The translations under genes and the position numbers were made by a program. A DNA stretch of 64,000 nt from Bog-473 sp963742035. Lineage in GTDB: Bacteria > Actinomycetota > Acidimicrobiia > Acidimicrobiales > RAAP-2. Positions 53,129-62,163 of the stretch are shown piece after piece (the first letter of the stretch is position 1; the number at the start of each line of letters is the position of its first letter). Under the pieces are notes generated by a model. That model was not told where the DNA came from, did not search any database, and was given only the letters and a program-made list of their open reading frames with translations. The stretch is from positions 744,001 to 808,000 of the forward strand of contig CAVUKH010000001.1 of assembly GCA_963742035.1 (NCBI GenBank), written 5' to 3'.

Positions 53129-53872
53129 GAACGTGAGCGCGGCCGCGACGGGTGCGGCGACGGCCCAGACGGCCAGCACCACCCAGGACTCGGCCGGCAC
53201 GGCGGCGCCGCGGCCGAGGGTGGCATGCAGGGCGCTCGACAGGGCCGCCGCCGGCAGCAGCTTGGCGAAGCTCGCCAGCCCGCTCGGCAATTTGGCCAGG
53301 GGCACGATCATGCCGCCCAGGAGCAGCAGAATCAGGTAGAGGCCGTTGGCCGCGGCCAGGTTCACCTCGGCGCGCAGCGTCCCGGCCATGAGAAGGCCGA
53401 TGCCGGCGAAGGCGGCCGAACCGAGAAGCACCGCGCCGACGGCGCCCCCCACCGCGGCGGCCTCACCGCCCCCCGGGTTCCAGCCCAGGGCGAGTCCGAC
53501 CGGGAGCAGCACGGCCGCCTGCAGCAGCTCGACGGCCACGATGGTGATGATCTTGGCGCCGAGCAGGCGCGGGCGGCCCAGCGGGGTGGCCCCGAGGCGC
53601 TTGAGCACGCCGTAGCCGCGCTCGAACCCGGTGGCGATGCCGAGCGAGACCATCGCCGTCGACATGACGGCCAGCGCCAGAATGCCGGGCACGAAGAAGT
53701 TGACCGGTGTGGCCGTCGGGGTGGACACCACCGAGACCTTCGAGAAGAAGAGCAGGAACACGACGGGAATGCCCAGGGTCAGCAGCAGGGTCTCGCCGCG
53801 GCGCAACGTCATGTGGATCTCCGCGCCGGTCTGCGCGCCGAGTGGACGCAGGGCGTCCGCGGTCGTGCTCAT
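53117..53872 (-). CDS. ABC-2 type transporter permease
   Basis: The 251-residue protein has six helices (for example LLLTLGIPVVFLLFF and NFFVPGILALAVMSTAMVSL), with GYGVLKRLGATPLGRPRLLGAK as the conserved ABC-2 coupling loop. The start ATG overlaps the stop of the ATPase gene (ATGA). Works with the ATPase upstream as an exporter of drugs or lipids. The 3' end carries a small tandem duplication. Confidence 0.87.
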   Translation of the reverse strand: MSTTADALRPLGAQTGAEIHMTLRRGETLLLTLGIPVVFLLFFSKVSVVSTPTATPVNFFVPGILALAVMSTAMVSLGIATGFERGYGVLKRLGATPLGRPRLLGAKIITIVAVELLQAAVLLPVGLALGWNPGGGEAAAVGGAVGAVLLGSAAFAGIGLLMAGTLRAEVNLAAANGLYLILLLLGGMIVPLAKLPSGLASFAKLLPAAALSSALHATLGRGAAVPAESWVVLAVWAVAAPVAAALTFKWE

Positions 53873-54888
53873 GGCCGGCGCCTGCGCCGGCGCCGGGCCG
53901 TCTCCCCGCCGTGCGCCGCCGTCTCGGGCGTCGCCGTCTCGGGCGTCGCGGTGGCGGCCGCCCCCACCGTCTCGAAGTAGACGTCCTCGAGGGTCTTGCC
54001 CACCACCAAATCGGTGAGCGTGGCGCCGCGGGCCGCCAGGAAGTTCGCCACGGCGGCGGTCACGGCGGGCGTCTCTGTGTCGGGGGCCTCCACCCGGTAG
54101 CGGCCGGGCGCGGTCTCGGTGGCCGTGGTGTCGGGCCCGACGGCGGCGGCCAGGGCGGTGACGTCGAGGGTCGGTGGAGCGCCGAAGGTGACGACCGGCG
54201 GCGCGGTGTCCCCGCGTCCGCCCGCGGCGGCGAGTCCCTGGGGCGTTCCCTCCAGCACGACACGGCCGGCGGAGAGGATCACGACGCGGTCCGCCATCTT
54301 CTCGGCCTCGCCCAACTCGTGGGTGGTGAGCACCACGCACACGCCCTTCTCCTTCAGGCCCGCGACGACGGCGCGCACGGCGAGGCGGCCCTCGGGGTCG
54401 ACGCCGGCGGTGGGCTCGTCGAGGAACGCCACCTGGGGCCGGCCGACCAGGGCGAGGGCGAGGGAGAGTCGTTGCTGCTCGCCACCCGAGAGGTGGCGCC
54501 AGGGCGTCGCGGCGACGGCGCGCAAGCCGACCAGGTCGAGCAGCTCGTCGGCCGGGACCGGGTCGGCGTAGTAGCCGGCGAAGAGCCTGAGCACGCGGCG
54601 CGGCCCGAGCATGGGATACACCCCGCCCCGTTGGAGCATGACCCCGACCCGACCGCTGAGTGCGGCGTGGGCCGTGACGGGGTCGAGCCCGAGGACCCGC
54701 ACCTGACCGCCGGCCGGGCGTCGGTAGCCCTCGAGCGTCTCGACGGTCGACGTCTTGCCGGCGCCGTTGGGGCCCAGCACGACCAGGACTTCACCCGATG
54801 CTGCCTGGAGGTCCACGCCGTCGACCGCGGCGGGTGTGCCGACGGGCCCGTAGCGCACGATGAGGCCGGTGACCTCGACAGCTGGCAC
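53869..54888 (-). CDS. ABC transporter ATP-binding protein
   Basis: The 339-residue protein has Walker A GPNGAGKT (~39-46), Q-loop VMLQRGGVYPML, signature LSGGEQQR, Walker B VAFLDEPTAG and the switch His in LTTHEL. The C-terminal ~110 residues form a DrrA-like accessory domain, ending in a repeated ATPETATPETA and an Arg-run tail. Four-base overlap with the permease gene. It lies 26 bases from the divergent serS. DrrA/NodI-type exporters move antibiotics or glycolipids. Confidence 0.9.
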   Translation of the reverse strand: MPAVEVTGLIVRYGPVGTPAAVDGVDLQAASGEVLVVLGPNGAGKTSTVETLEGYRRPAGGQVRVLGLDPVTAHAALSGRVGVMLQRGGVYPMLGPRRVLRLFAGYYADPVPADELLDLVGLRAVAATPWRHLSGGEQQRLSLALALVGRPQVAFLDEPTAGVDPEGRLAVRAVVAGLKEKGVCVVLTTHELGEAEKMADRVVILSAGRVVLEGTPQGLAAAGGRGDTAPPVVTFGAPPTLDVTALAAAVGPDTTATETAPGRYRVEAPDTETPAVTAAVANFLAARGATLTDLVVGKTLEDVYFETVGAAATATPETATPETAAHGGETARRRRRRRP

Positions 54889-54914
54889 GGCGTCGCAGGC
54901 TACTTTGAGCAGGA

Positions 54915-56219
54915 GTGATCGATATCCGGGCGCTGCGCGCCGACCCTGGCGCCGTCAAGGCCGCGCTGGCTCGACGCGGCGTCGACGCGGCCGAAGTCGA
55001 CGCCGTGGTGCGTGACGACGGCGCGCACCGGGCCAAGCTGGCCGGCGCCGAAGCTCTGCGAGCCGAGGTGAAGGACCTCTCCCGGCAGGTCGGGCAGGCC
55101 AAGAAGGCGGGTGACGAGGCCACGGCCGCGGCGCTCAGTGAACGCAGCCGCCGGCTCGGCGAGGAGGAGCGCACCGCCAACGCCGAGGCCGATGTCCTGG
55201 GTGAGCGCGTGCGCACCGGCCTGCTCTACCTGCCCAACCTGCCGGCGGAGGACGCGCCGGACGGGATGAGCGAGGACGACAACGTGGAGGTCCGCCGGTG
55301 GTGGCCGGGGCAGGACGTCGGTCGGCCGGAGCCCGGACGGGCCGCGCACCAGGAGGTCCCCCACTGGGAGATCGGCGAGGCCCTGCAGATCCTCGACATG
55401 GAGCGTGGCGCCCGGCTGGCCGGGTCGATGTTCCCTCTCTACCGGGGTGCCGGCGCCCGCCTCCTGCGGGCATTGACCGCGTTCGCCATCGACCGGCACG
55501 CGTCGGCCTACGAGGAGATCCGCCCGCCGACGGTTGTGCTGACCGAGACCATGACCTCGACGGGGCACCTGCCCAAGTTCGCCGACGACGCGTACCACGT
55601 CGAGCGCGACGACCTCTGGCTGATCCCGACGGCGGAGGTGCCGCTCACGTCGCTGTGCCGGGGCGAGATTCTCGAGGAGCACCAGCTCCCGCTGCGCTTC
55701 ACCGCGGCGACGGCCTGCTACCGGCGTGAGGCGGGTTCGGCCGGACGCGACACCCGGGGCCTGCTACGGGTGCACGAGTTCGACAAGGTCGAGCTGTTCG
55801 CCTACACCACGCCCGAGGGCGCGCTCGAGGCGCAGGCCGACATTTTGGCCCGGGCCGAGTCCCTGTTGCAGGATCTCGAGCTGCCGTACCGGCTGCTCGA
55901 CTTGTGCTGCGGGGACCTGGGCGGTCCGTCGGCCCGCACCTTCGACCTGGAGGTCTACACGCCCGGGGTCGACCGCTGGCTCGAGGTGAGCTCGGTCAGC
56001 TGGTACCGGGACTATCAGGCCCGGCGGGCCAACGTGCGTTACCGGCCAACCGCCGGCGGCCCGTTGCAGCTGGTGCACACCGTCAACGGCTCAGCGCTGG
56101 CGTGGCCCCGCATTTGGGCCGCGCTGGTGGAGCATGGTCGACAGGAGGACGGGACCGTCCTGCTGCCCGAGTGCCTGGCGCCCTACGTCGCCGGGGAGCT
56201 CTTGATCAAGGCGCCATGA
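54915..56219 (+). CDS. serS: seryl-tRNA synthetase
   Basis: This 434-residue class II synthetase has a coiled-coil tRNA-binding arm (~residues 30-105) and a catalytic domain. PTAEVPL is the serine-binding TxE loop. Motif 2 is CYRREAGSAGRDTRGLLRVHEF and motif 3 is NGSALAWPRIWAALVEH. It charges tRNA-Ser with serine. The segment VSSVSWYRDYQARRANVRYR replaces the more common SSCSN-DFQARR form, a known subgroup variation. GTG start with a close purine-rich stretch. Likely essential; two small genes follow in the same direction. Confidence 0.94.
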   Translation: MIDIRALRADPGAVKAALARRGVDAAEVDAVVRDDGAHRAKLAGAEALRAEVKDLSRQVGQAKKAGDEATAAALSERSRRLGEEERTANAEADVLGERVRTGLLYLPNLPAEDAPDGMSEDDNVEVRRWWPGQDVGRPEPGRAAHQEVPHWEIGEALQILDMERGARLAGSMFPLYRGAGARLLRALTAFAIDRHASAYEEIRPPTVVLTETMTSTGHLPKFADDAYHVERDDLWLIPTAEVPLTSLCRGEILEEHQLPLRFTAATACYRREAGSAGRDTRGLLRVHEFDKVELFAYTTPEGALEAQADILARAESLLQDLELPYRLLDLCCGDLGGPSARTFDLEVYTPGVDRWLEVSSVSWYRDYQARRANVRYRPTAGGPLQLVHTVNGSALAWPRIWAALVEHGRQEDGTVLLPECLAPYVAGELLIKAP

Positions 56220-56220
56220 C

Positions 56221-56964
56221 GTGACGGTCACGGGTGTCGAGGGGACGGGGCCGACGGAGCACTTCGGCTTCGGCGACCGGCTCGAGATCATTGCGGAGGA
56301 GAGCCGCCGCATGGTCGACACGGTGGCCGCGCTCGATCTCGAGGCCAGGGTGCCGACCACGCCCGAGTGGTCCGTGCGCGACCTGGCCCACCACATCGGT
56401 GAGGTGCAGTGGTACTGGAGCGAGAACGTGCGGGCCCAGAACGCGGCGGAGCGCTCCGGGGCCACGCTGACCGGCCTGCCCGAGGACAGCGACCTGCTGG
56501 CTTGGATGGGCTGGTGCACCTACTCCCTCCTCAGCGCCCTGCGGGCGGCCGGCCCCGACGCGCCGTGCTGGGCCTGGTGGCCCGAGCCCCACACCGCGGG
56601 TGCCGTGGGCCGGCACCAGGCCCAGGAGGTGTCAGTCCACCGCTGGGACGCCCAGGGCGTCACGGGTGCGTCGGCACCCCTGCACCCGGGGCTGGCCGAC
56701 GACGGCGTGCCCGAGTTCATTGAGATCATGGTGGGGGCCGATCTGGGCTCCCTGCCCGGCGCCGTCACGCTGACCGCGACCGACACCGGGGCGAGCTGGC
56801 GAGTGGCCGGCGGCGGCGAGGGGGCATCCCGGGTCTCCGAGCTGCGGGCCACGGCCTCCGACCTGGTGCTCATGCTGTACCGGCGCCTCCCTGTGCCCGA
56901 CGCCGCCGTGGAGGGCGACCCGATTCTGGTGGCGGCGCTGCTCTCCCTGGCCGACACGCGGTGA
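56221..56964 (+). CDS. maleylpyruvate isomerase-family (DinB-like, mycothiol-type) protein
   Basis: The 247-residue protein has an N-terminal DinB-like four-helix bundle with PEWSVRDLAHHIGEVQWYW, and HQAQEVSVHRWDAQ (two His) as further metal ligands. A C-terminal SCP2-like sandwich (~165-247) follows. This is the layout of mycothiol-dependent maleylpyruvate isomerases and relatives such as mycothiol S-transferases. Starts one base after the serS stop. Presence suggests the host makes mycothiol (inference). Confidence 0.82.
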   Translation: MTVTGVEGTGPTEHFGFGDRLEIIAEESRRMVDTVAALDLEARVPTTPEWSVRDLAHHIGEVQWYWSENVRAQNAAERSGATLTGLPEDSDLLAWMGWCTYSLLSALRAAGPDAPCWAWWPEPHTAGAVGRHQAQEVSVHRWDAQGVTGASAPLHPGLADDGVPEFIEIMVGADLGSLPGAVTLTATDTGASWRVAGGGEGASRVSELRATASDLVLMLYRRLPVPDAAVEGDPILVAALLSLADTR

Positions 56965-57695
56965 CCGAGCTGACGTTCCTCGGGACGGGCAACTTCGTCG
57001 CCCCGCCGGGCCGGTACTGGAACAGCTTCGTCATGGACGGGTCCGTCCTGGTGGAGCCCTCGCCCACCGTCCTGCCGCACCTGCGCCGCTGCGGGTTCGC
57101 CCCCGAGGGCGTGGAGGTGGTCGTGCTCTCGCACTTCCACGCCGACCACTGCTTCGGGTGGCCCTTCCTCCTTGAGGCGGCGGCCGAGACCGGCGGGGGC
57201 CGGACGCTCCACGTCGTCGGTCCCCCCGGGGTCGAGTCCCACCTGGCCCGGCTGAACGAAGCCGGCGCAGTCGACTCGGTGACCGCCAAGGGGTACGCCA
57301 ACCTGGACCTGCGCTTCGTCGAGGCCGACGGGGACTGGCAGGAGGCGGGCCCGCTGCGCTTCCGGGCCGTCGAGGTCGTCCACGTCCCCTCCCTGCGCTG
57401 CTTCGGTTTCCTCTTCGACCGGGGCGACCGGGTCGTCGCGTATTCGGGGGACACGACGCCGTGCGCTGGGCTGAGCGAGCTCGCCCGCGAGGCCGACGTC
57501 CTGGTGCTGGAGTGCAACGGACGGCACACGCCGCCCGGCGTGCCGACCTCGCACATGGACGAGGAGTCGGTACGTGTGCTGCAGGCCGCCCACCCCGACC
57601 TGCACCTGATCCTCACGCACCTGGGCGAGCAGGTGGACACGGCCTTGCTCAGCGGTATCACCATCCCCGAAGACTTCGAGCGCCTGACGGTCTGA
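56961..57695 (+). CDS. metallo-beta-lactamase-fold hydrolase, RNase Z-like
   Basis: The 244-residue protein has TELTFLGTGNF at the start, the zinc motif LSHFHADHCFGW (HxHxDH) near residue 55, YSGDTTPC for the bridging Asp, and a final LTHLGEQ His. It resembles the RNase Z/ElaC-related single-domain group but lacks the exosite arm, so it is likely a general phosphodiesterase or lactonase-like hydrolase. GTG start overlaps the stop of the preceding gene (GTGA). Confidence 0.85.
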   Translation: MTELTFLGTGNFVAPPGRYWNSFVMDGSVLVEPSPTVLPHLRRCGFAPEGVEVVVLSHFHADHCFGWPFLLEAAAETGGGRTLHVVGPPGVESHLARLNEAGAVDSVTAKGYANLDLRFVEADGDWQEAGPLRFRAVEVVHVPSLRCFGFLFDRGDRVVAYSGDTTPCAGLSELAREADVLVLECNGRHTPPGVPTSHMDEESVRVLQAAHPDLHLILTHLGEQVDTALLSGITIPEDFERLTV

Positions 57696-57743
57696 GTCTG
57701 AATGAGCGGGTCCGACCCGCCCCGACCCTGCCCCGACCGTCTT

Positions 57744-57800
57744 CGCCCGCGCCCGCGCCCGCGCCCGCCCCGGCCTGGCCCGGCCCGGCCTGGCCCGCCC
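57744..57800. repeat. GC-rich simple-sequence tract between convergent genes
   Basis: Four to five cgcccg units are followed by gcctggcccg-like units, with almost no A or T. It lies between the stops of the convergent hydrolase and CAP/repeat genes and could form strong secondary structure that limits read-through. Confidence 0.65.
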
Positions 57801-57809
57801 CCGATCGGA

Positions 57810-59597
57810 TCAGCTCGCCGCCGCCCCGCCCACCACGGGATCGACCAGCGGTTGGCCGCCCATGGAGCCGAAGAATCCGGCGCTGCCGTAGTTGAAGATG
57901 CCCCCGTCACCGGCCACCAGCCAGTAGCCGCCCCCGTCCGACGTGGCAGCGATGCCCACCACCGGCGAGACCAGCGCCGAACCGCCCGTGGAGCCCTGGA
58001 AGGCGGCGTCCCCGTAGTTGAAGACGCCCCCGTCACTGGCCACCAGCCAGTAACCGCCCCCGTCGCTGGTCGCCGCCATCCCGACCACCGGGCGGACGAG
58101 GGGCAGGGCCCCCGCCGAGCCGTGGAACGCAGCGTCGCCGAAGCTGAAGACGCCCCCGTCCGAGGACACCAGCCAGTACCCGTGCCCGGTGGCGTCCGCC
58201 GCCATGCCGACGACGGCCCCGTCCATGGGCAGGCCACCCCGAGATCCGTAGAAGTGGGCGTCGCCGAAGCTGAAGATCCCGCCGTCGGAGGCGACTTCCC
58301 AGTACCCCTGGCCGTCCGGCGTCGCCGCCATGCCCACGATGGGCGCCTGCAGCGGCCGGCCGCCCATGGAGCCGAAGAAGCCTGCGCTGCCGTAGTTGAA
58401 GATGCCCCCGTCGCGGGCGACCAGCCAGTACCCGCCACCGCCGGGGACGGTCGCCATGCCCACCACGGGCTGGTTGAGGTGGCGCCCTCCCGTCGAGCCG
58501 TAGAAGTGGGCGTCGCCGTAGCTGAAGACGCCACCGTCGGCGGCGGCCAGGTCGTACCCGTGGCTCGAGACGGCGCGCAGCGGCACGGCCTGGGTCCCGT
58601 TGGGCCCGGTCACCTCAACGGTGGCGGTGAAGGCGCCGAGGGAGGGGGGCGTGAAGGTCAGCGCGAGGGTGCAGGTCCCGCCGGCCGGCAGGTCGCACTG
58701 CGTGCCGGCGAGCTGGAAGACCCCGTTGCCGCCGTCCAGCGCCACCGTGATGTTCATGCCTTCGCCGGAGGCCCACAGCTGGAGGGACGACGATTGCGAT
58801 TGCCCGGGCAGGACCGAGGTGTCGATGCCGTCGGGGAACACGCCGGCAGGGAACAACGGGACTTCCTGGGCCCAGGTGAAGTACGGAGTGTCCGTCGTGT
58901 CACCCCCGACGAAGAGCTGGGTGGTCGAAGGCCCGGTGCCGACGCCCATCAGGGCCGGGGCGGCGTACTGGCCCAAAATGATGTCCCGGTGGGCCCAGCA
59001 GCCGCCCCCTCCGGTCGGCGGGCAATCCGCGTTGGTCCCGCCCGGCCCGTCGTCGTACATCCACATGGCCAGGGAGACACCGATGGAGGACGAGGAGGAG
59101 TAGGTACCGCCGGCGCCACTGCCGTAGGTCGGCAAGCCCGGGTCGCGCTGGGCGTCGGCCCCGGCCTGGGCGTCGGCGTTCAAGTTGGCCGCCAGCCCGG
59201 CGATGGGGGCCAGGCCGCGGTCGACCCGCTCCAGGTCGGTCAGCACGAAGAGCTGCTCGGCCGGCGTCAGCGAGTTCCAGTTGCCGGGCAGGCTCATGGG
59301 ACCCAGGCCCTCGACCTGGCGGTCGCCGTAAATCGTGGTCAGGCCGGTGGGGCAGTACAGGTTCGGCTGGGCCACGCTGCCGCAGGGACCGAAATACCCC
59401 GGCGGGGGCGAGATGTTGCCGCCCGGGTTCTGGGGCGGGACGATCGCCGCACCTGCCGTGTCCAGCCCGGTCGCCGGGAGGAGGAGCACGACTGCCGCGA
59501 GGGCCACGCAGGCGACGGCCTTTCCGACAACCGACAAGATCGAACCATCAGCATCCGCCACGACCCGGCCGAGTGTTCCATCTGCCTCGTGGCCCAA
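57810..59597 (-). CDS. secreted CAP-domain protein with six C-terminal 42-residue repeats
   Basis: The protein has up to 595 residues (TTG start; a GTG at 59561 is also possible). An N-terminal hydrophobic signal (AVACVALAAVVLLLPATG) is followed by a CAP/SCP-like domain (LTPAEQLFVLTDLERVDRGL to AQEVPLFPAGV), an immunoglobulin-like segment (GTCTLALTFTPPSLGAFTATV) and six repeats from residue 347 to the end. The repeat consensus is GYWLVASDGGVFNYGDA, then FxGSxGGxPLxxPVVGMAAT. Such repeats are common in secreted actinobacterial proteins, notably of Acidimicrobiia in my recollection, and probably form a beta-propeller for surface binding. Confidence 0.85.
   Translation of the reverse strand: MGHEADGTLGRVVADADGSILSVVGKAVACVALAAVVLLLPATGLDTAGAAIVPPQNPGGNISPPPGYFGPCGSVAQPNLYCPTGLTTIYGDRQVEGLGPMSLPGNWNSLTPAEQLFVLTDLERVDRGLAPIAGLAANLNADAQAGADAQRDPGLPTYGSGAGGTYSSSSSIGVSLAMWMYDDGPGGTNADCPPTGGGGCWAHRDIILGQYAAPALMGVGTGPSTTQLFVGGDTTDTPYFTWAQEVPLFPAGVFPDGIDTSVLPGQSQSSSLQLWASGEGMNITVALDGGNGVFQLAGTQCDLPAGGTCTLALTFTPPSLGAFTATVEVTGPNGTQAVPLRAVSSHGYDLAAADGGVFSYGDAHFYGSTGGRHLNQPVVGMATVPGGGGYWLVARDGGIFNYGSAGFFGSMGGRPLQAPIVGMAATPDGQGYWEVASDGGIFSFGDAHFYGSRGGLPMDGAVVGMAADATGHGYWLVSSDGGVFSFGDAAFHGSAGALPLVRPVVGMAATSDGGGYWLVASDGGVFNYGDAAFQGSTGGSALVSPVVGIAATSDGGGYWLVAGDGGIFNYGSAGFFGSMGGQPLVDPVVGGAAAS
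57813..58559 (-). repeat. six 126-bp coding repeats (42 aa each)
   Basis: Five full 42-residue units and one of 39 code for the C-terminal half of the CAP-domain protein. Units vary at several positions but keep DGG-[VI]-F-[SN]-[YF]-G and PVVGMA. Confidence 0.9.
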
Positions 59598-59692
59598 GCA
59601 ACCGCAGACCGCACCAGGTCAGCGCGTTGCAACGCGCGTCGATCCAGCTCAGGGGTGATTTCGCGCATTCACAACTGACGAACAACAAGTGA

Positions 59693-60469
59693 TCAGGCGG
59701 CAGCGAAGCGGTAGCCCACGCCCCGGACCGTCGTGATTAACACGGGGGTTGAAGGATCGGCCTCGATCCGTGAGCGCAACCGCTTGATGTGCACGTCCAG
59801 CGTCTTGGTGTCGCCGATGTAGTCGGTGCCCCACACGCGGTCGATGAGGACGTCACGGGTGAGGACGCGTCCCGAGTTCTCCACCAGGAGGCGGAGCAAC
59901 TCGAACTCCTTGCGCCGCAGGTGGACCTCGTCGCCGCGCACGAACACGCGGCGCTGGTCGAAGTCGACCTTGATCCCGTTGGACTCCCAGATGCCGTCAC
60001 TCCCGAATTCGATGGATCCGCCCAGCTCACCGGATTCGGATCCCCCTGGCGCCCGCCTCAGCACGGCCCGCATGCGGGCCACCAGCTCACGGAGCCGGTA
60101 GGGCTTGGTGACGTAGTCGTCCGCCCCCACCTCGAGTGCAACCACCGTGTCGATCTCGGTGCCCTTGGCGGTGACCATGATGATGGGCACCTGGGAGCGG
60201 GTGCGGATGGCCCGGCAGACGTCGATGCCCGACAACTTGGGCAGCATCAGATCCAGCAGGAGGATGTCGGGGACCGTCTCGTCGAAGAGCTGGAGGGCCT
60301 CGTTGCCGTCACGGGCCACGGTGACCCGGAAGCCCTCGTTGGTCAGACCGATGACCAGGGCCTCAATGAAGGACTCCTCGTCCTCGGCCAGCAGGACCTT
60401 GACGGGCCCCTCGCTCGCCGTCGACCGGCCCGCCTTCTTGCCCGTCTTGGCCGTCGCAGCTTTGCTCAC
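59693..60469 (-). CDS. regX3: OmpR-family response regulator, RegX3/PhoP-like
   Basis: The 258-residue protein has a receiver domain (residues ~24-140), with acidic pocket AEDEES (Asp30), phospho-acceptor Asp73 in LLDLMLPKLSG, Thr100 and Lys122. A winged-helix DNA-binding domain (~165-258) contains LRRKEFELLRLLVENSGRVL and TVRGVGYRF. It closely resembles mycobacterial RegX3, which controls phosphate-starvation genes. An unusual ~22-residue basic N-terminal extension (SKAATAKTGKKAGRS) precedes the domain. Start overlaps the kinase stop by four bases. Which stimulus it reads here is not known. Confidence 0.88.
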   Translation of the reverse strand: MSKAATAKTGKKAGRSTASEGPVKVLLAEDEESFIEALVIGLTNEGFRVTVARDGNEALQLFDETVPDILLLDLMLPKLSGIDVCRAIRTRSQVPIIMVTAKGTEIDTVVALEVGADDYVTKPYRLRELVARMRAVLRRAPGGSESGELGGSIEFGSDGIWESNGIKVDFDQRRVFVRGDEVHLRRKEFELLRLLVENSGRVLTRDVLIDRVWGTDYIGDTKTLDVHIKRLRSRIEADPSTPVLITTVRGVGYRFAAA

Positions 60470-62163
60470 GCCACCCGCTCTGCTTGTATCGGCAGGACCA
60501 GGGTGAACGTGGAGCCCTCGCCCTCACGCGACTCCACGTCGACCCAGCCCTGGTGGTTGTTGGCGACATGGCGGACGATGCTCAGGCCCAGCCCGGTGCC
60601 GCCGGTGTCCCGGCTGCGGCCGTGGTCGACGCGGTAGAAGCGCTCGAAGATGCGATCGAGGTCGCGGGCAGGGATGCCGACGCCGTGATCCTGCACCGAG
60701 AGCCGCACGTTGTCCCGCTCATCGATGCGCCAACCGGGCGAGGCCGCCGCGCCGGTGTCCGCCGGACCGGTTCCGGCGGCGTCACCCTCGGCCGTCACCA
60801 CAGGGGGGAACGGCATGCTGGGCGCCGTCGTCCCGGTGGCGGCGGAGGCACCGGGGGCGCTCTGACCCAGCGGTGCGTACTGGTCGAGGATCTCGGGGGT
60901 GAAGACGGGCTCCACCCTGACGCCGTCCCGGGGCGTGCCGGCGCTGCCGGCGATCCCGCCGGCGCTCTCCTCGCCCGGCGCTATGTCGCCGGCCTCCGTG
61001 CGCGTCCCCGATTCGGCGGACGCGGCCGGGTACTCACCGGTGACGGGGTCGTCGGCCCCGTCCGCGCTCCGGGAGCCGCCGATGCCGCCTATGCCGCCTA
61101 TGCCGGTGCCGCCGGGGCCGCCGGGGCCGGGAGCGCCGGCGACGGAGGGGTGGCTCAGGACGGGGTTCACGTGGTGCACGGCCCCTGTCACCACAACCTT
61201 GGAGTTGTCGTAGGAGTAGGTGATGGCGTTCTCGAGGAGGGCGTGCATGGCCGAGACCAGCTGACGGCGGTCGCCCAGCACCGCGACCGGCGGCGAGGGC
61301 TCGTGGAGGACGATCTCAATGCCCCGTTGGTCCGCCGTGGCCCGCACCCGCTCAATGGCATCGGCCATGACGAGGTTGACCAGCACGGGCTCCCGTGGTG
61401 GCGCCTCCTCGGACTCGATGCGCGAGAGGTCGAGGAGGTCATCGATGATGCGGCTGACCCGGAAGGCCTCGTTGTGGATGCGACCGGCCAGGCGCTGGGC
61501 CACGTCGGGGTCGGGCTCGGAGACGAGGGTCTCGGCCAGCAGGCCGAGTGCGCCCATGGGCGTCTTGAGCTCGTGGCTGACGTTGGCCACGAAGTCGCGG
61601 CGGATCTCCTCGAGTCGGCGACGCTCCGAGACGTCCTCAATGAGGGCGATGACACCGAGCGGCCGTCGGCCGTCGTCGATCTGGCGGGCGCGCACCTGCA
61701 GCGTGCGCCGGGGCGGTCCGTAGAGGTCGAGGGTGCGCTCGGCCGAGCCTTCGTGCCAGGCGTCCTCGAGGACGTCGGTCACCGCCTGCGCGGCCAGAGC
61801 GTCGCCGTGGCGGCTGACCATGAGGGCGTTGGCGCGCCCGTTGCGGTAGATGACCGTGCCGTTCTCGTCACACAGGACGACGCCCTGGGTGAGCGTGTCG
61901 AGCGACCGGCGCAGTCGTATGGCGTCGGAGCTCGACTCGGTGACTGCCTGGGCCGCCCCGCCGGTGACCTGCTCCAGGTAGGCCAGGGAGGTCTCGACGT
62001 TGTACTCGTCCTCGGGCGGATCGAGGCCGAGCCGGGTGCCGAGTGAAGCCAGCCGCTGCGAGATGGCCCGCCGCCCCGAACGCCGTCCGAGGGCGGCCGC
62101 GACGAAGCCGACCAGGACGCACACCGCGACGGCGACCGCAATGAAGATGATCGCCTCGGTCAT
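60466..62163 (-). CDS. senX3: SenX3-like sensor histidine kinase with long insertion in ATPase domain
   Basis: The 565-residue protein has one N-terminal helix (~4-25), a PAS-like domain (~85-175), the H-box FVANVSHELKTPMGAL (His197), N-box LLENAITYS (Asn312), G1 QDHGVGI (491-497), F-box and G2 GGTGLGLS (521-528). Between N-box and G1, residues ~328-484 are a Gly/Ala/Pro/Ser-rich insertion with GIGGIGGIGG, whereas normal kinases have about 10 residues there. All catalytic boxes remain. Start at MTEAIIFI. Partner of the RegX3-like regulator by a four-base overlap; probably phosphate or envelope sensing. Confidence 0.88.
   Translation of the reverse strand: MTEAIIFIAVAVAVCVLVGFVAAALGRRSGRRAISQRLASLGTRLGLDPPEDEYNVETSLAYLEQVTGGAAQAVTESSSDAIRLRRSLDTLTQGVVLCDENGTVIYRNGRANALMVSRHGDALAAQAVTDVLEDAWHEGSAERTLDLYGPPRRTLQVRARQIDDGRRPLGVIALIEDVSERRRLEEIRRDFVANVSHELKTPMGALGLLAETLVSEPDPDVAQRLAGRIHNEAFRVSRIIDDLLDLSRIESEEAPPREPVLVNLVMADAIERVRATADQRGIEIVLHEPSPPVAVLGDRRQLVSAMHALLENAITYSYDNSKVVVTGAVHHVNPVLSHPSVAGAPGPGGPGGTGIGGIGGIGGSRSADGADDPVTGEYPAASAESGTRTEAGDIAPGEESAGGIAGSAGTPRDGVRVEPVFTPEILDQYAPLGQSAPGASAATGTTAPSMPFPPVVTAEGDAAGTGPADTGAAASPGWRIDERDNVRLSVQDHGVGIPARDLDRIFERFYRVDHGRSRDTGGTGLGLSIVRHVANNHQGWVDVESREGEGSTFTLVLPIQAERVA

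Noticed and set aside
57813..58559. Regular ~126-bp repeats considered as a CRISPR array
   Set aside because: Repeats are contiguous, diverged and in frame, encoding protein units; there are no unique spacers.
57702..59678. 658-codon plus-strand frame opposite the CAP/repeat gene
   Set aside because: Its repeats are only the reverse image of the 42-residue protein repeats, and it lacks a signal or recognisable fold.
60484..62046. 520-codon plus-strand frame opposite the histidine kinase
   Set aside because: Shadow of the SenX3-like gene with no similarity of its own.
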